Shown: positions 46,266 through 55,382, numbered from the stretch's first letter. The stretch is DNA of 64,000 nucleotides from Paenibacillus gyeongsangnamensis (GCF_027533625.1 NZ_JAQAGZ010000004.1:248001-312000), one strand, 5' to 3'. Made by a program: numbers and translations. Notes: generated by a model not told the origin, from the letters alone.

Positions 46266-49160
46266 TTATTGTAAAACAAAAGACATTTGTTGTCTTATTC
46301 CTTGAACAAGGTCGGTTGATAATTGTTTTCCATCTTTATTAGCTCCAGTAATATGAACAGTCAAATTTTGAATAGTTACAGTGCCATTCGTTCCTTGTCT
46401 TCGGAAAGCTCCACCATTTAGAAAAGAATCAATTCCAAGAGTGTATCCGTCATTTTGATTTTTGATTTTTGACTCTGGAACGATGAATTCTCTTTCCCCA
46501 CGCTCACCCACCATAGCCAATGTTGGTTTTGTAACTACTCCACCATCGCCAAATGCTGGAACACTATCTGAAAATCCAGAATATCCATCTCCCGTACTAT
46601 AGTCTGATCCGGAAGAATTATTATTATCACTTCCACTGTTACTACTAATTGGTGGGCTTATAGACGGAGCCGTAGGTGCGCTACTGAATATAGACTTGAT
46701 AGAATTAACAACTGAAGTAGCAGCGTCAATAACGTAATGAATAGCCCCTGTAATACCATTTGCAACGGATTGAACAAAGTCTGATCCAAATTCTAGTGCC
46801 TTATCTTTAAACTTGGTTAACTCATCCCATGCTTTTTCAACCCATGTAACAATATCTTGCCAATGTGTTATAACTTCATAAATCGCAGTTCCTAGTGCAG
46901 CAATTGCAAGTATTACAATTCCAATTGGGTTAGCATCAAGAGCAACATTAAGTAACCATTGAGCAGCAGTTAAGGCACCTGTGGCAATTTCTGATGCTGC
47001 TAAAGCTACTTTCTGAGCAATAAGTGCAGTAGTATTGGCAATAAATGCAGCAGTTTGACCTGCTGTAGATGCTGCCGCTACCCAACCTTGCATCGCATAA
47101 CTCAATAGAGCAACAACCATTTCTCCAGTAATTTTAGCCGCAGCAACAACGACTTCAACACCCATTTTAATAACTTCTGCCGTAAAACTTGCCGCTAATT
47201 TAGCGCCTGCAATAACTGCTTCAGCACCTGCTTTGACTACATTGACTGTAAATTCAGCTGCTAATTTTCCACCAGCTATAACAGCTTCTACCCCTGATTT
47301 AATAATTGCTGGTATAAATAGCACACCCAAAAAAGAAGCTGTTGCTATAAGTGCTGTTTTGTGATCATTTACGGAATCAGTTAGAACATCGAGAGCAGAA
47401 TTTTTGAATGAGAGCATCTTATCCCAAACAACTTGAAGTATATTTTTTATTTCATCCCAATGCGTATATACCTCATATGCCCCAACTCCTAAGGCGATAA
47501 CTGCTGCTGTAACAAGTCCAATTGGAGTAAGTATGCCTCCTAATGTGAGTTCGGCCCCCTTAAGTCCCATTTGCAAGAATCCAATTGCAGATACAGCACT
47601 TAAAATGGCTCCTCCAACTGTAACCATTACAGAAGCAAGACCACCAACCAACATAATTATTTGTTTGGTGCTTGGATCAAGGTTTGTGAACCAAGTAACA
47701 AGATTTTGTGCTTCTTGGGCTACAGTACGTAATGAAGGAGCCAATGTATCACCAAATGATTTTTTCATTGTTTCCGTAGCTGCGTTGAGTCGTAACATAT
47801 CGCCTTGAAGATTATTCAACTTCTCCTTTGCGATATCAGCAGCTTTCTCTTCGGAGAGTGTCTTTTTTAACTCTTCAAACTTGTCTTTACCTTCCATTAC
47901 AATTGTGTTTAGACCAGCAAGACCATACTTGGTGAAGGTAGCAGCTAGAGCAGCTTCTTTTTGCTTATCATTCAAACCACCAAATTTCTGGTTCAGTACT
48001 CCAATAATATCTGGTAAAGGTTTTAAATCTCCATTTAGTTTGTAGAATGAGTCTGCTGCACCATCCTTAGCAGAAATTCCAAGATCATGCATTAATTCAG
48101 CAGCCTTTTTAGTTCTTGGCTCGAGGCCGAGTAGTGTATTCTTGAGCGCTGTACCAGCAGATGATCCCGAGATACCATGCTGTGCCAATAGAGCAATTGC
48201 TGTAGACGTATCCTCTATTGATTGATGCATATTGGATGCTACAGGCCCGACTTGTCTCATGGAATAGTAAAAATCATTCATCGTAATTGATGAAGTATGC
48301 ATTGTACCACTAATGATATCGCCAACTTTAGCCAGTTGATCTCCAGATAGGCCAAATTCGTGCATCACGTCTGTTATAACCTTCGCAGTATCACCCATAT
48401 CACCATCAACAGATTGAGCAAGGTTATTGACGACTTCTATAGCACCATTCATGCCATCTCCTAAAATTTGAGTAGATGATAACCCTTGACGAGCCAAGTC
48501 ATACATACCTGTCGCTATTTCATTAGCCGAAAACTTAGAATTAGAACCAAGTTTAAGCGCTGTCTCCTGCATCTCTTTCATGTCAGCAGTAGGTTCACGA
48601 TTCATTAAAACTGCGTGAATTCGAGACATAGATGCTTCAAATTCCGCAGCGGATGTAATAGCATCCTTGAATAAGTGATCGCCTTTTGATCCAATACTCT
48701 CCATACTCTGTCCTAATTGTTGTAACCCTATTAATAAACCTGCCTTCGATACAGATTCTTCAAGTCCATTAACATTAGTTTTTGCTTTATTGAAAGCCTG
48801 AGAAGCTTCTTCAATATTACGAATCGATTGAGCAGTAGTATTTAATGTAGTATCAATGGATGAAAGAGTTTGAGTCATTTCTGACAGGACTTTGCTATCA
48901 TCTAATATCGATTTAGACAAAGCTTCAGATGATTGGGTAACACTCGAAATCGAACGACCAGTACCTTCTAACGAGGTTGAAGCATTATTGAATACTTCAT
49001 TCATGGAACGAAATTCATCCATTAAGCTGGTTGCAGCTTTCGTTGCATTTTCTATAGGTTCAGTTAGAGCCTTTATTGATGCGGTTACACTTTCAAAAGC
49101 TGAACCGGCATCGTTTTGAGCAGTTAATAATAATCTTAATCGTGCTTCTTTATCTGCCAT
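46266..49160 (-). CDS. Tape measure protein (TP901 type)
   Basis: A 964-aa protein that sets tail length. It begins with helical coiled-coil sequence (about 30-170), then a TP901 core (NSKFSANEIATGMYDLARQG; ITDVMHEFGLSGDQLAKVGD), a hydrophobic middle with membrane-like helices (about 500-560 and 740-770) and three 22-residue repeats (about 620-690), and a Ser/Gly linker with a C-terminal AMVGERGEREFIVP motif. By length it predicts a long flexible tail. GGGGGTGA precedes the ATG. Confidence 0.95.
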   Translation of the reverse strand: MADKEARLRLLLTAQNDAGSAFESVTASIKALTEPIENATKAATSLMDEFRSMNEVFNNASTSLEGTGRSISSVTQSSEALSKSILDDSKVLSEMTQTLSSIDTTLNTTAQSIRNIEEASQAFNKAKTNVNGLEESVSKAGLLIGLQQLGQSMESIGSKGDHLFKDAITSAAEFEASMSRIHAVLMNREPTADMKEMQETALKLGSNSKFSANEIATGMYDLARQGLSSTQILGDGMNGAIEVVNNLAQSVDGDMGDTAKVITDVMHEFGLSGDQLAKVGDIISGTMHTSSITMNDFYYSMRQVGPVASNMHQSIEDTSTAIALLAQHGISGSSAGTALKNTLLGLEPRTKKAAELMHDLGISAKDGAADSFYKLNGDLKPLPDIIGVLNQKFGGLNDKQKEAALAATFTKYGLAGLNTIVMEGKDKFEELKKTLSEEKAADIAKEKLNNLQGDMLRLNAATETMKKSFGDTLAPSLRTVAQEAQNLVTWFTNLDPSTKQIIMLVGGLASVMVTVGGAILSAVSAIGFLQMGLKGAELTLGGILTPIGLVTAAVIALGVGAYEVYTHWDEIKNILQVVWDKMLSFKNSALDVLTDSVNDHKTALIATASFLGVLFIPAIIKSGVEAVIAGGKLAAEFTVNVVKAGAEAVIAGAKLAASFTAEVIKMGVEVVVAAAKITGEMVVALLSYAMQGWVAAASTAGQTAAFIANTTALIAQKVALAASEIATGALTAAQWLLNVALDANPIGIVILAIAALGTAIYEVITHWQDIVTWVEKAWDELTKFKDKALEFGSDFVQSVANGITGAIHYVIDAATSVVNSIKSIFSSAPTAPSISPPISSNSGSDNNNSSGSDYSTGDGYSGFSDSVPAFGDGGVVTKPTLAMVGERGEREFIVPESKIKNQNDGYTLGIDSFLNGGAFRRQGTNGTVTIQNLTVHITGANKDGKQLSTDLVQGIRQQMSFVLQ
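47101..47303 (-). repeat. Three 22-residue repeats in the tape measure protein
   Basis: Units KSGVEAVIAGGKLAAEFTVNVV, KAGAEAVIAGAKLAASFTAEVI and KMGVEVVVAAAKITGEMVVAL (each about 66 bp) are in tandem. Copy number would alter tail length by a fixed step. Confidence 0.85.
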
Positions 49161-49180
49161 ATATTATTTTCACCCCCAAC

Positions 49181-49713
49181 CTACCCTTGCATTTCTTTTC
49201 TAACCCTTGACTCTATAGACATATAAGCCAAGTCTCTTTCAACAATAAAAGATGGGATATTATCCAGTTGTTCTGGTGTATATCCCATCTCTCTTCGATA
49301 GACAAACTCAACATATTCTCTTGGGGCCGTTTCTGACCAACCCTTTAAGAAATTATTGAGTTTGTCTAATTCTTTTTTTCAACCGTACCTTGTGTCCTGA
49401 TTTCACTGAACTTTTTCACAACAGCAACGATTACTTCAACAGGAAGCCTATCGATCGTATCATTGGTAATGGGCAGTTCAATGGGCTGCCCATCAAAATC
49501 ATTAACATTTAGATTCTTAATCAAAGCGACTACAATCTTTTCGTTAATTTCCAAAGAGGTTTCAAAATCAATCTGATTATCGATTGTATTTTTTGTTTGT
49601 GCTTTTGCAAGTTCCTTTTGAAGACCCCAAGGTAAAATCTTAGGATTTCTTATTTCTACGTATTGTCCTTCACCTAATTGTTCAGACAAATCGATTTTGA
49701 TTGTGTTTTCCAT
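49181..49713 (-). CDS. Tail assembly chaperone pair gpG / gpGT with -1 programmed frameshift
   Basis: The short product (115 aa, 49366-49713, ending VEKKN) begins MENTIKIDLSEQLGEGQY. At 49378-49372 the heptamer A-AAA-AAG lies 4 codons before its stop. A -1 shift there continues as KELDKLNNFLKGWSETA...VRKEMQG, ending at TAG 49183-49181 and giving about 177 aa. This is the classic lambda G/GT arrangement, placed between tail tube and tape measure as in most siphoviruses. It binds the tape measure during tail building. Confidence 0.85.
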
Positions 49714-49734
49714 TGCTTATAGACTCCCCCTGTT

Positions 49735-50661
49735 TTAGTTATAATTCGCAATAGCAGATTGTAATGTAACTTTAATGCTTCCAGCATCTGTAGCATTGTA
49801 TAAACCGCGAATATTTGCAGAAATACGGACAACATCCTGAGAACGATCAATACCATTGATTTTCTCGAATGCACATTTTGTCATTTGGATTGTCAAAATG
49901 TTCGTCCCACTTGTAAATGTAAACACAACGGTAGGCTGAGTACTATTCAAATAGTAATTGAGTTCGGTATAATCATCGATTTCAAAATCGAGTTTGCCAG
50001 TTACATCTAATGCGCCTACATTAGCTTTAGTCGGAGATTGAGAGTTATTAGCACCAAACGTCATCTTAACAGCACGTTTAATATTCAAATCTCCACCGAT
50101 TAGACGAGTATTAGTGGAACCACCAATAGATACAGAGTTTTGAAATCCCAGAAACATTGGCGTATTAGCAAAAGTTGGAGTATGAACAGAACCACCAACA
50201 GCAGAAGCTTTAGATTGAAATTTAACACTGTTAGTTAAATCTCCATCGGTAGTAAATTTAAAGCCCAACTCTTCCAACACAGAACCTGCATATACACGTT
50301 CATTGACTCCATCATAATCAAATAAACTGAATGAGGAAGGTTGATTGTTACTCAAGGTAAAAGAATGAGTATATGGGCCAGTACCAGTGACTGTATCCTG
50401 TCCAAAAATTCCTTTTAGGAAATATCCGATTGTTTCAGGGAATACATTACCTTCAATATCTCCTTTACCAGTCATTACACTATTATAAGTATTGAAATCT
50501 TTTGCAAAACTGCCACGTTTACCCGAATCAAGAATTTGCTTAATATCATCTTCCATTTTTAGAGTTTTCCAAGGAATCCATACAGTTGGAGCGGTAGCTG
50601 CTGTACCCCAAGCTGATTCTATAGCTAGACCAACCCTACTTTGAAATTGTAAAACTGCCAT
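49735..50661 (-). CDS. Major tail (tube) protein
   Basis: A 308-aa protein beginning MAVLQFQSRVGLAIESAWGT, with KGDIEGNVFPETIGYFLKG and a later FTFTSGTNILTIQMTKCAFE segment, a beta-rich sequence typical of siphovirus tail tube proteins. It lies immediately upstream of the tail chaperone genes. It overlaps the small gene before it as TAATG. Confidence 0.88.
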   Translation of the reverse strand: MAVLQFQSRVGLAIESAWGTAATAPTVWIPWKTLKMEDDIKQILDSGKRGSFAKDFNTYNSVMTGKGDIEGNVFPETIGYFLKGIFGQDTVTGTGPYTHSFTLSNNQPSSFSLFDYDGVNERVYAGSVLEELGFKFTTDGDLTNSVKFQSKASAVGGSVHTPTFANTPMFLGFQNSVSIGGSTNTRLIGGDLNIKRAVKMTFGANNSQSPTKANVGALDVTGKLDFEIDDYTELNYYLNSTQPTVVFTFTSGTNILTIQMTKCAFEKINGIDRSQDVVRISANIRGLYNATDAGSIKVTLQSAIANYN

Positions 50662-50816
50662 TAATTAACGACCTCCTCTTTCTTTTTCTTTTCTTCAATT
50701 AAAACAAAAAAGGCATTATTGATCGGTTCATCAACCTCAATAATGCCTTCTGGCTCTATTTCAATATTTTGAATTGGCAAAATAACTGGATATTCACCAG
50801 TGTATTTATATTTCAC
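50661..50816 (-). CDS. Small conserved-type phage protein (51 aa)
   Basis: The minus strand encodes 51 residues from GTG 50816 (AGGGGGCG 5 bases upstream) to TAA 50663-50661: starts MKYKYTGEYPVILPI and ends in a Lys/Glu-rich tail (EEKKKKEEVVN). It fills the gap between two tail genes and overlaps the tail-tube ATG by one base. Small proteins of this form occur at this place in many siphoviruses; function unknown. Confidence 0.8.
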   Translation of the reverse strand: MKYKYTGEYPVILPIQNIEIEPEGIIEVDEPINNAFFVLIEEKKKKEEVVN

Positions 50817-50827
50817 ACAATCGCCCC

Positions 50828-51259
50828 CTACGCGATAATTTCAGTTTTGATTTCAAATGTCTTAATTGCTCTCATACAAATGCCTGTACTATTTGAAGTA
50901 GCTACTGGAGGAAAGAATTCAGTATCAATATAATCCCATGCGCTTTGAAGAACTGTTCCTCCTAGCGTATAATCTGATCTTAATGCATTATCGATAGCAT
51001 CTAATAAATCATCAAAAGCCTTTTCGCTAACCATCTCATCAGGATTGTAATCAATGGATTGAATGTATAGATATACAGTGTAAAACTGGTGTCTACGATG
51101 ACCATTCACACCTTTTTCATGTGTTTTATCTAGTGAAATTGTTATCACAGGACAATCGGAATCTTGAATCAATTTGGGTTGATTAGTATATACAGAAGTT
51201 ACACCTGGTACATTAACCAATAGATTCTTTATACTTTGCTTTATACTGGTTCTACTCAT
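50828..51259 (-). CDS. Tail terminator / completion protein
   Basis: A 143-aa protein (MSRTSIKQSIKNLLVNVPG; FYTVYLYIQSIDYNPDEMV; AIDNALRSDYTLGG). Size, composition and position just upstream of the tail tube fit the tail-terminator family, but sequence alone is not decisive. It overlaps the gp10-like gene by 4 bases. Confidence 0.65.
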   Translation of the reverse strand: MSRTSIKQSIKNLLVNVPGVTSVYTNQPKLIQDSDCPVITISLDKTHEKGVNGHRRHQFYTVYLYIQSIDYNPDEMVSEKAFDDLLDAIDNALRSDYTLGGTVLQSAWDYIDTEFFPPVATSNSTGICMRAIKTFEIKTEIIA

Positions 51260-51720
51260 CCAACCACACCTTTAAATATTCTTTCCGCTAAATCATCTGC
51301 TTGTTTATCTGCTTCTGTAAGGGCTGCATTCAATGTTTCCAGAGTGAAATTTCTTGGCTTAATAGCTTTATGTTGCACAGTCATTGCAAACACCTTTTCT
51401 CCACCATGTTCAAATACTAAAGCCTTCTTCTTTGCTTTTATTACGTAAGGGTCTTTAGAAGGATCACTTCCTTCGTCAAGCACTTGACCATACCAAACAC
51501 TATGGAAGGTAGCTTCTCCACCCCCATTTGCATGTGGTTGTAATTCATAGCGGACAGAATTTTTCAGATTCCCTTTTTTAACTGGAACCCTATTCTTCAA
51601 ATCATTCTTAACCCATATTGACATATCAACAAGCCAATTTGTTGTTTCATGAACTACTCTCTCTTGGGAAGAAGCGAGTTGATCAATTAGCATAGAATTT
51701 TCAATCGAAATGTTAAACAT
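51256..51720 (-). CDS. HK97 gp10-like head-tail protein
   Basis: A 154-aa protein with LASSQERVVHETTNWLVDM and LKNRVPVKKGNLKNSVRY, the latter diagnostic of the HK97 gp10-like family. It acts at the head-tail joint. GGAAGGTAG precedes the ATG. Confidence 0.82.
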   Translation of the reverse strand: MFNISIENSMLIDQLASSQERVVHETTNWLVDMSIWVKNDLKNRVPVKKGNLKNSVRYELQPHANGGGEATFHSVWYGQVLDEGSDPSKDPYVIKAKKKALVFEHGGEKVFAMTVQHKAIKPRNFTLETLNAALTEADKQADDLAERIFKGVVG

Positions 51721-51721
51721 G

Positions 51722-52624
51722 TTAGACTACCTTCCTATATCTGCGTAACAATTGTTTTGCTAATTCTAAGTCTTTTTCATCATTGCTTTTTTGCTTTGTG
51801 GGTGCTTCAACGTTTGCCATGGCAATAGCATTGGAACCACGTTCCTTTAGAAAATAATTCACAACTAGGATACATGCTTGTTTAATGTCTGCTGGAATTG
51901 CGGAAACAGCAATCTTCGCATTATGGTTAAATAACAATGGGTTACTTAATTGAAGAGTGTTTCCAGTTAATGAAAGTACCGTTATGTCTTCTGTATTTGC
52001 TCCATCATAGAGTGTAAGCAATGTTCCATTCATAATACCTGTAGTATCATTAACAACGATTGAACTGTTACCCATACTTGCATTATTTTGAAGAGTGGTA
52101 TTCGCGTATCCATTTACGTATGTATACTGAACTGTAATCTGAGTATTTTCAATGTTTGAACCCATAGATGGAGATATATAGGTTGAATAATATGAATTAA
52201 CTGGATATGCAAAGTTATTCCCGAGTGTTAACATCGAATTACCAAGATACTGGAACCAAATCATTGCTTCGAAATGTCGTTCATAAACCTGTATATTCGA
52301 TATATCAATAATTGTCCAGCTTGCACTAGGATAAAGTCTCCATTGGACGTTGCTTACTTGTATAATCGGTGCATTATATGGCTGAACCCTTAAAAAACCA
52401 TCTCTTGTAATATGAGTCGGTTTAGTTTCAGTATTAATAGTTGCAGATAAACCACTTGGCATTTGACAGTAATTATCAATCCATGCTGAAGCACGTCTTA
52501 TTACATTACTTAATTCGGCATCTTGTGCATTTTGAATATTTATATTGGTATTGTCCAATTTATTAACGTTAATTGATGTCGGCGCTCGTTTATATTCATC
52601 TATTGTGAGATACGATTTACTCAA
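51722..52624 (-). CDS. Head-tail connector/adaptor-like protein
   Basis: A 300-aa protein with N-terminal SKSYLTIDEYKRAPTSIN, LSNVIRRASAWIDNYCQMP (the DNA-packaging gp6-like helix pattern) and a C-terminal PADIKQACILVVNYFLKERG. It probably joins portal to neck proteins. The middle beta-rich section is larger than in gp6-type adaptors. The start is TTG with GGAGGTG 5 bases upstream. Confidence 0.65.
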   Translation of the reverse strand: MSKSYLTIDEYKRAPTSINVNKLDNTNINIQNAQDAELSNVIRRASAWIDNYCQMPSGLSATINTETKPTHITRDGFLRVQPYNAPIIQVSNVQWRLYPSASWTIIDISNIQVYERHFEAMIWFQYLGNSMLTLGNNFAYPVNSYYSTYISPSMGSNIENTQITVQYTYVNGYANTTLQNNASMGNSSIVVNDTTGIMNGTLLTLYDGANTEDITVLSLTGNTLQLSNPLLFNHNAKIAVSAIPADIKQACILVVNYFLKERGSNAIAMANVEAPTKQKSNDEKDLELAKQLLRRYRKVV

Positions 52625-52646
52625 TCAAACACCTCCTTTAACTTGG

Positions 52647-52674
52647 AAAAGAGGGATCGATTGACCCCTCTTTT
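52647..52674 (-). terminator. Intra-operon hairpin, weak terminator
   Basis: AAAAGAGGG (52647-52655) pairs with CCCTCTTTT (52666-52674), a perfect 9-bp stem with only four U on the minus-strand RNA. It lies between two head genes and may limit downstream expression or mark RNA processing. Confidence 0.55.
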
Positions 52675-52686
52675 CAGAAAAATGAC

Positions 52687-53073
52687 TTAAGATTTTGCTG
52701 TAAATCCAGCGCTGAAAGTGAAGGACGGAGTAGTTCCGCCAAGTACCCAACGAAGACGTACTTTTTCACCGAAATTCGTTACAGGAACAGTAAGAGTATT
52801 TACACCTGTTTGCTGAGCAATAGTACCTGCACTTGGAATGGCAACATATTTACCACTCAAAAAATCAAGCGTTTCAAAATAAAAATTTGCTGTAGGTGTA
52901 GTACCAGTTACAGCAGTAATATCAATAACAAGCAATCCTTCAAAGTTATTGGACGCATCAAAAGTACTCGTATTACCATTTGTAGTTTCTGCTTGAGATA
53001 CATGTAATGTAAACTCTTGTGTATTTCTTACTTCAGCTTCAGCCAAAGTAAAACTATTTCCAACACGATCCAT
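52687..53073 (-). CDS. Structural protein, possible head decoration
   Basis: A 128-aa, Thr/Asn/Phe-rich, beta-prone protein (LLVIDITAVTGTTPTANFYF; VRLRWVLGGTTPSFTFSAGF). It lies between capsid and connector genes. A decoration or head-stabilising role is inferred only from size and place. AGAGGCG precedes the ATG. Confidence 0.6.
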   Translation of the reverse strand: MDRVGNSFTLAEAEVRNTQEFTLHVSQAETTNGNTSTFDASNNFEGLLVIDITAVTGTTPTANFYFETLDFLSGKYVAIPSAGTIAQQTGVNTLTVPVTNFGEKVRLRWVLGGTTPSFTFSAGFTAKS

Positions 53074-53091
53074 GTATTATCGCCTCTTTCT

Positions 53092-53277
53092 TTATTTAAT
53101 TTGACCTGTAGCTTTAAGTTCTTTTTCTATCAAATCCGAAACGTTTGCAATACCATCGTTAAACTCAGCAATTCCTTCTCTTGTAAAGATTCTATGAGTA
53201 CCTTTTTGAGAATCTTTCAAAGTAACTTCTTTTAGACTTGATTCAACTTGAGTTTCTGTTTCTGCTTTATTTGCCAT
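53092..53277 (-). CDS. Hypothetical 61-aa protein
   Basis: A short acidic protein (MANKAETETQVESSLKEVTL; FTREGIAEFNDGIANVSDLI). Ribosome site GGAGG is 11 bases before the ATG. Family not recognised; it resembles the small proteins often found after the capsid gene. Confidence 0.65.
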   Translation of the reverse strand: MANKAETETQVESSLKEVTLKDSQKGTHRIFTREGIAEFNDGIANVSDLIEKELKATGQIK

Positions 53278-53306
53278 AAATAAATAACCTCCAAATTTTA
53301 TGAAAT

Positions 53307-53335
53307 AAGGGTACTGATTTTATTTCAGTACCCTT
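53307..53335 (-). terminator. Strong hairpin just after the capsid gene
   Basis: AAGGGTACTGA (53307-53317) pairs perfectly with TCAGTACCCTT (53325-53335) around a 7-nt loop, followed on the minus-strand RNA by a U-rich stretch. It is 12 bp after the capsid stop. Confidence 0.7.
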
Positions 53336-53346
53336 GATAATTACAA

Positions 53347-54420
53347 TTAGCGAGACACATAGCCCCATGCGTGAGCATAGGCAGGAGCTTTAAGAATTGC
53401 ACCAGTATTGAATGTTACAGCAACGTACTTATCAGCCAAATCAGTAGACAAGCCCATTTTATAAAGTTGGATATCAGGAGAACCAACCCAACCCTTCTCA
53501 ATTTGGTTCATAGAAGCAACGAAAATAGGATAATCTGTGGATGCTCCTGTAACTGTAGAAGTCTTAGTAGACATTTCCCAGCAAGGAATAACAGGAAGAG
53601 TACCAGCAGCAGTACGAATACCGTCAAAAGCGATACCAGGCAATACTTCAACGTCTTTTGCAAGTACTTCCTTGTATGTATTTGCAGCATTCTTGATTTC
53701 TTGCTCCATGATATCGAGCAACAATGGATTAACAAAGACATGAGTAGGTTTCACTACTACCGTTTGGTTTGCCATCATGTTTGCTACTTTAGTACGGATA
53801 GAATCAATAATAGAAACACCCGGATTAACTTGAAGTGTCAATTGTGCTTGAGTTTTAATCGATGCATACTGAACACTAGTAGTATCAGTCAAGCCAGTAG
53901 CTGTACCAGTAAATAGTCCAAGGTCTTCAGCTTGATATACAGCAGTAAGCATATCTTTCAAGTCTTTTGCAACCAAATCAGGGAAAATCCCGGATTGTTC
54001 GTTTACTTGTTGATCGAACAGACCAAAGTTAATTTGACCTGCAAGGGCACGTACTTGAGCATAAAATTCAGTTCTCAAAGAACTACCATTGTTAGCAGCA
54101 GTTACAGCTTGAATGTTACGAGGATCAACGAAGCCACCAGTATTAGGCAAAACGTATTGATCGTACCAACGGTGAGGTTGACCGGTTGCGCGAGTTTGGT
54201 ATTTATCAAGCAATTGACCAAATACACCACGTTCACGCTTGATATCATTAATTTCGCGTTTAAATTGTGGTGTAAGCAAAACACCAAAGTTTTGATAATC
54301 AGTAGCTGCTGCTTTCAATTCTACAAATTTTTGAAGAGTTACAGCTTTACCAGCTCTGATGCTTGCAAGTTCTGGATTGGACAAACTTGTGAATGTAGGT
54401 TGAGTAATATGATTAGACAT
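53347..54420 (-). CDS. Major capsid protein
   Basis: A 357-aa protein beginning MSNHITQPTFTSLSNPELAS, with a long helix (PQFKREINDIKRERGVFGQ) and a typical HK97-fold C terminus (LADKYVAVTFNTGAILKAPAYAH). It follows the protease/scaffold gene. GGAGGC precedes the ATG by 9 bases. Context and length support capsid; the exact family is not certain. Confidence 0.82.
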   Translation of the reverse strand: MSNHITQPTFTSLSNPELASIRAGKAVTLQKFVELKAAATDYQNFGVLLTPQFKREINDIKRERGVFGQLLDKYQTRATGQPHRWYDQYVLPNTGGFVDPRNIQAVTAANNGSSLRTEFYAQVRALAGQINFGLFDQQVNEQSGIFPDLVAKDLKDMLTAVYQAEDLGLFTGTATGLTDTTSVQYASIKTQAQLTLQVNPGVSIIDSIRTKVANMMANQTVVVKPTHVFVNPLLLDIMEQEIKNAANTYKEVLAKDVEVLPGIAFDGIRTAAGTLPVIPCWEMSTKTSTVTGASTDYPIFVASMNQIEKGWVGSPDIQLYKMGLSTDLADKYVAVTFNTGAILKAPAYAHAWGYVSR

Positions 54421-54453
54421 TTATAAAAGCCTCCAGTGTAATTTAAATTTTGG

Positions 54454-54484
54454 AAAATAAAAAGACCCGTTTTAAACGAGTCTT
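54454..54484 (-). terminator. Terminator between scaffold and capsid genes
   Basis: Minus strand: AAGACTCGTTT (54484-54474) pairs with AAACGGGTCTT (54472-54462) (one G-U), followed by TTTTATTTT. No promoter fits between it and the capsid start, so capsid mRNA must pass it. Confidence 0.75.
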
Positions 54485-54496
54485 CAAAAGTTGTAT

Positions 54497-54835
54497 TTAG
54501 TTGTTTTGACCAAATGCTGCACTCAGTTTAGCGGCCATGGAATCAACAGCACTCAATTCTTGCTTATCAATTCCTGCGAACAATTCAGCAGTTTCTTTAG
54601 CTTTATTGTCACCTTGTGCAAGCAACTGTGTAGAATCCATAGAACGTCTTTGCGGTGCTGTTTCTTCTTTTTCTTTACCAGCTTGAACTTCATCTGCTTT
54701 CTTATTCAGTGCTTCAATGCTTGCGTTAACATCCTTCATGATATCATTTTTAATGTCTTCCTTTGCCTTCTCAACGCTTGCTGTCACATCAGCCTTAACA
54801 TTATTAATTGCTTCCATTAATTTTTCAAAATCCAT
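54497..54835 (-). CDS. Nested scaffold protein from an internal start
   Basis: AAGGAGG at 54850-54844 stands 8 bases before ATG 54835 (MDFEKLMEAINNVKADV), inside the protease frame. This would give a 112-aa helical scaffold, as with lambda C/Nu3. The ribosome site is optimal and better than most in the operon. Confidence 0.65.
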   Translation of the reverse strand: MDFEKLMEAINNVKADVTASVEKAKEDIKNDIMKDVNASIEALNKKADEVQAGKEKEETAPQRRSMDSTQLLAQGDNKAKETAELFAGIDKQELSAVDSMAAKLSAAFGQNN

Positions 54836-55360
54836 TTTTATGGCCTCCTTATTTGCCGCTAATATTGCGGTTGTTGTATATGCAGCAGCCCATTTATATA
54901 AAATAGCCGCTCCTGTAAATATAATTGAAGTTGCGTTTGCTACGTTTTCGCCATTGTAATCATAATCTTCAAGAATTGTATCGGTTGTCTCAAGTGACAT
55001 ACCAATATCACCTTGACGTTCCTTAATCTCATTGACTTGGTCGGGAAAATCCTTGCCAAATAAATAGCCTGAAACTTTAACCTGATCCCCTTCAATCCAA
55101 GCTGTTTCAATAACCCCTATTTTATTAGTCACTTCATGTTCATCAAGCCAATAAGAAGCATTCACACACATCCCTTCAAGTGAGGAAAGCGAATTCTCTG
55201 CAACCTCTCTTGAAATATAAAGTTTTCTTCCGCTTGTTCCAGAAGGAGGGTTTTCACTTGGACGGTCAACATAAAAAAGAGTCCCATTAAATGGAACCTT
55301 GTTAGGATGGTCAGTTTTTTGTTGAATCTGTACCTGTGCCTTAATCGAAGATACTTTCAA
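54497..55360 (-). CDS. Prohead protease fused in frame to scaffold
   Basis: A 287-aa protein. The N-terminal ~180 residues look like a capsid maturation protease (FNGTLFYVDRPSENPP; SGYLFGKDFPDQVNEIKERQGDIGMSLE); the C-terminal ~110 are helical and charged scaffold-like (MDFEKLMEAINNVKADVTAS; DIMKDVNASIEALNKKADEV). The start is TTG with GGAGGTG. An internal in-frame start at 54835 would make the scaffold alone. Located just before the capsid gene. Confidence 0.75.
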   Translation of the reverse strand: MKVSSIKAQVQIQQKTDHPNKVPFNGTLFYVDRPSENPPSGTSGRKLYISREVAENSLSSLEGMCVNASYWLDEHEVTNKIGVIETAWIEGDQVKVSGYLFGKDFPDQVNEIKERQGDIGMSLETTDTILEDYDYNGENVANATSIIFTGAAILYKWAAAYTTTAILAANKEAIKMDFEKLMEAINNVKADVTASVEKAKEDIKNDIMKDVNASIEALNKKADEVQAGKEKEETAPQRRSMDSTQLLAQGDNKAKETAELFAGIDKQELSAVDSMAAKLSAAFGQNN

Positions 55361-55382
55361 TATTTAGTTCACCTCCTTCCCT

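Noticed and set aside
53371-54959. Plus-strand frames opposite capsid and scaffold genes
   Set aside because: Antisense shadows rich in Cys, Ser and Asn without ribosome sites.
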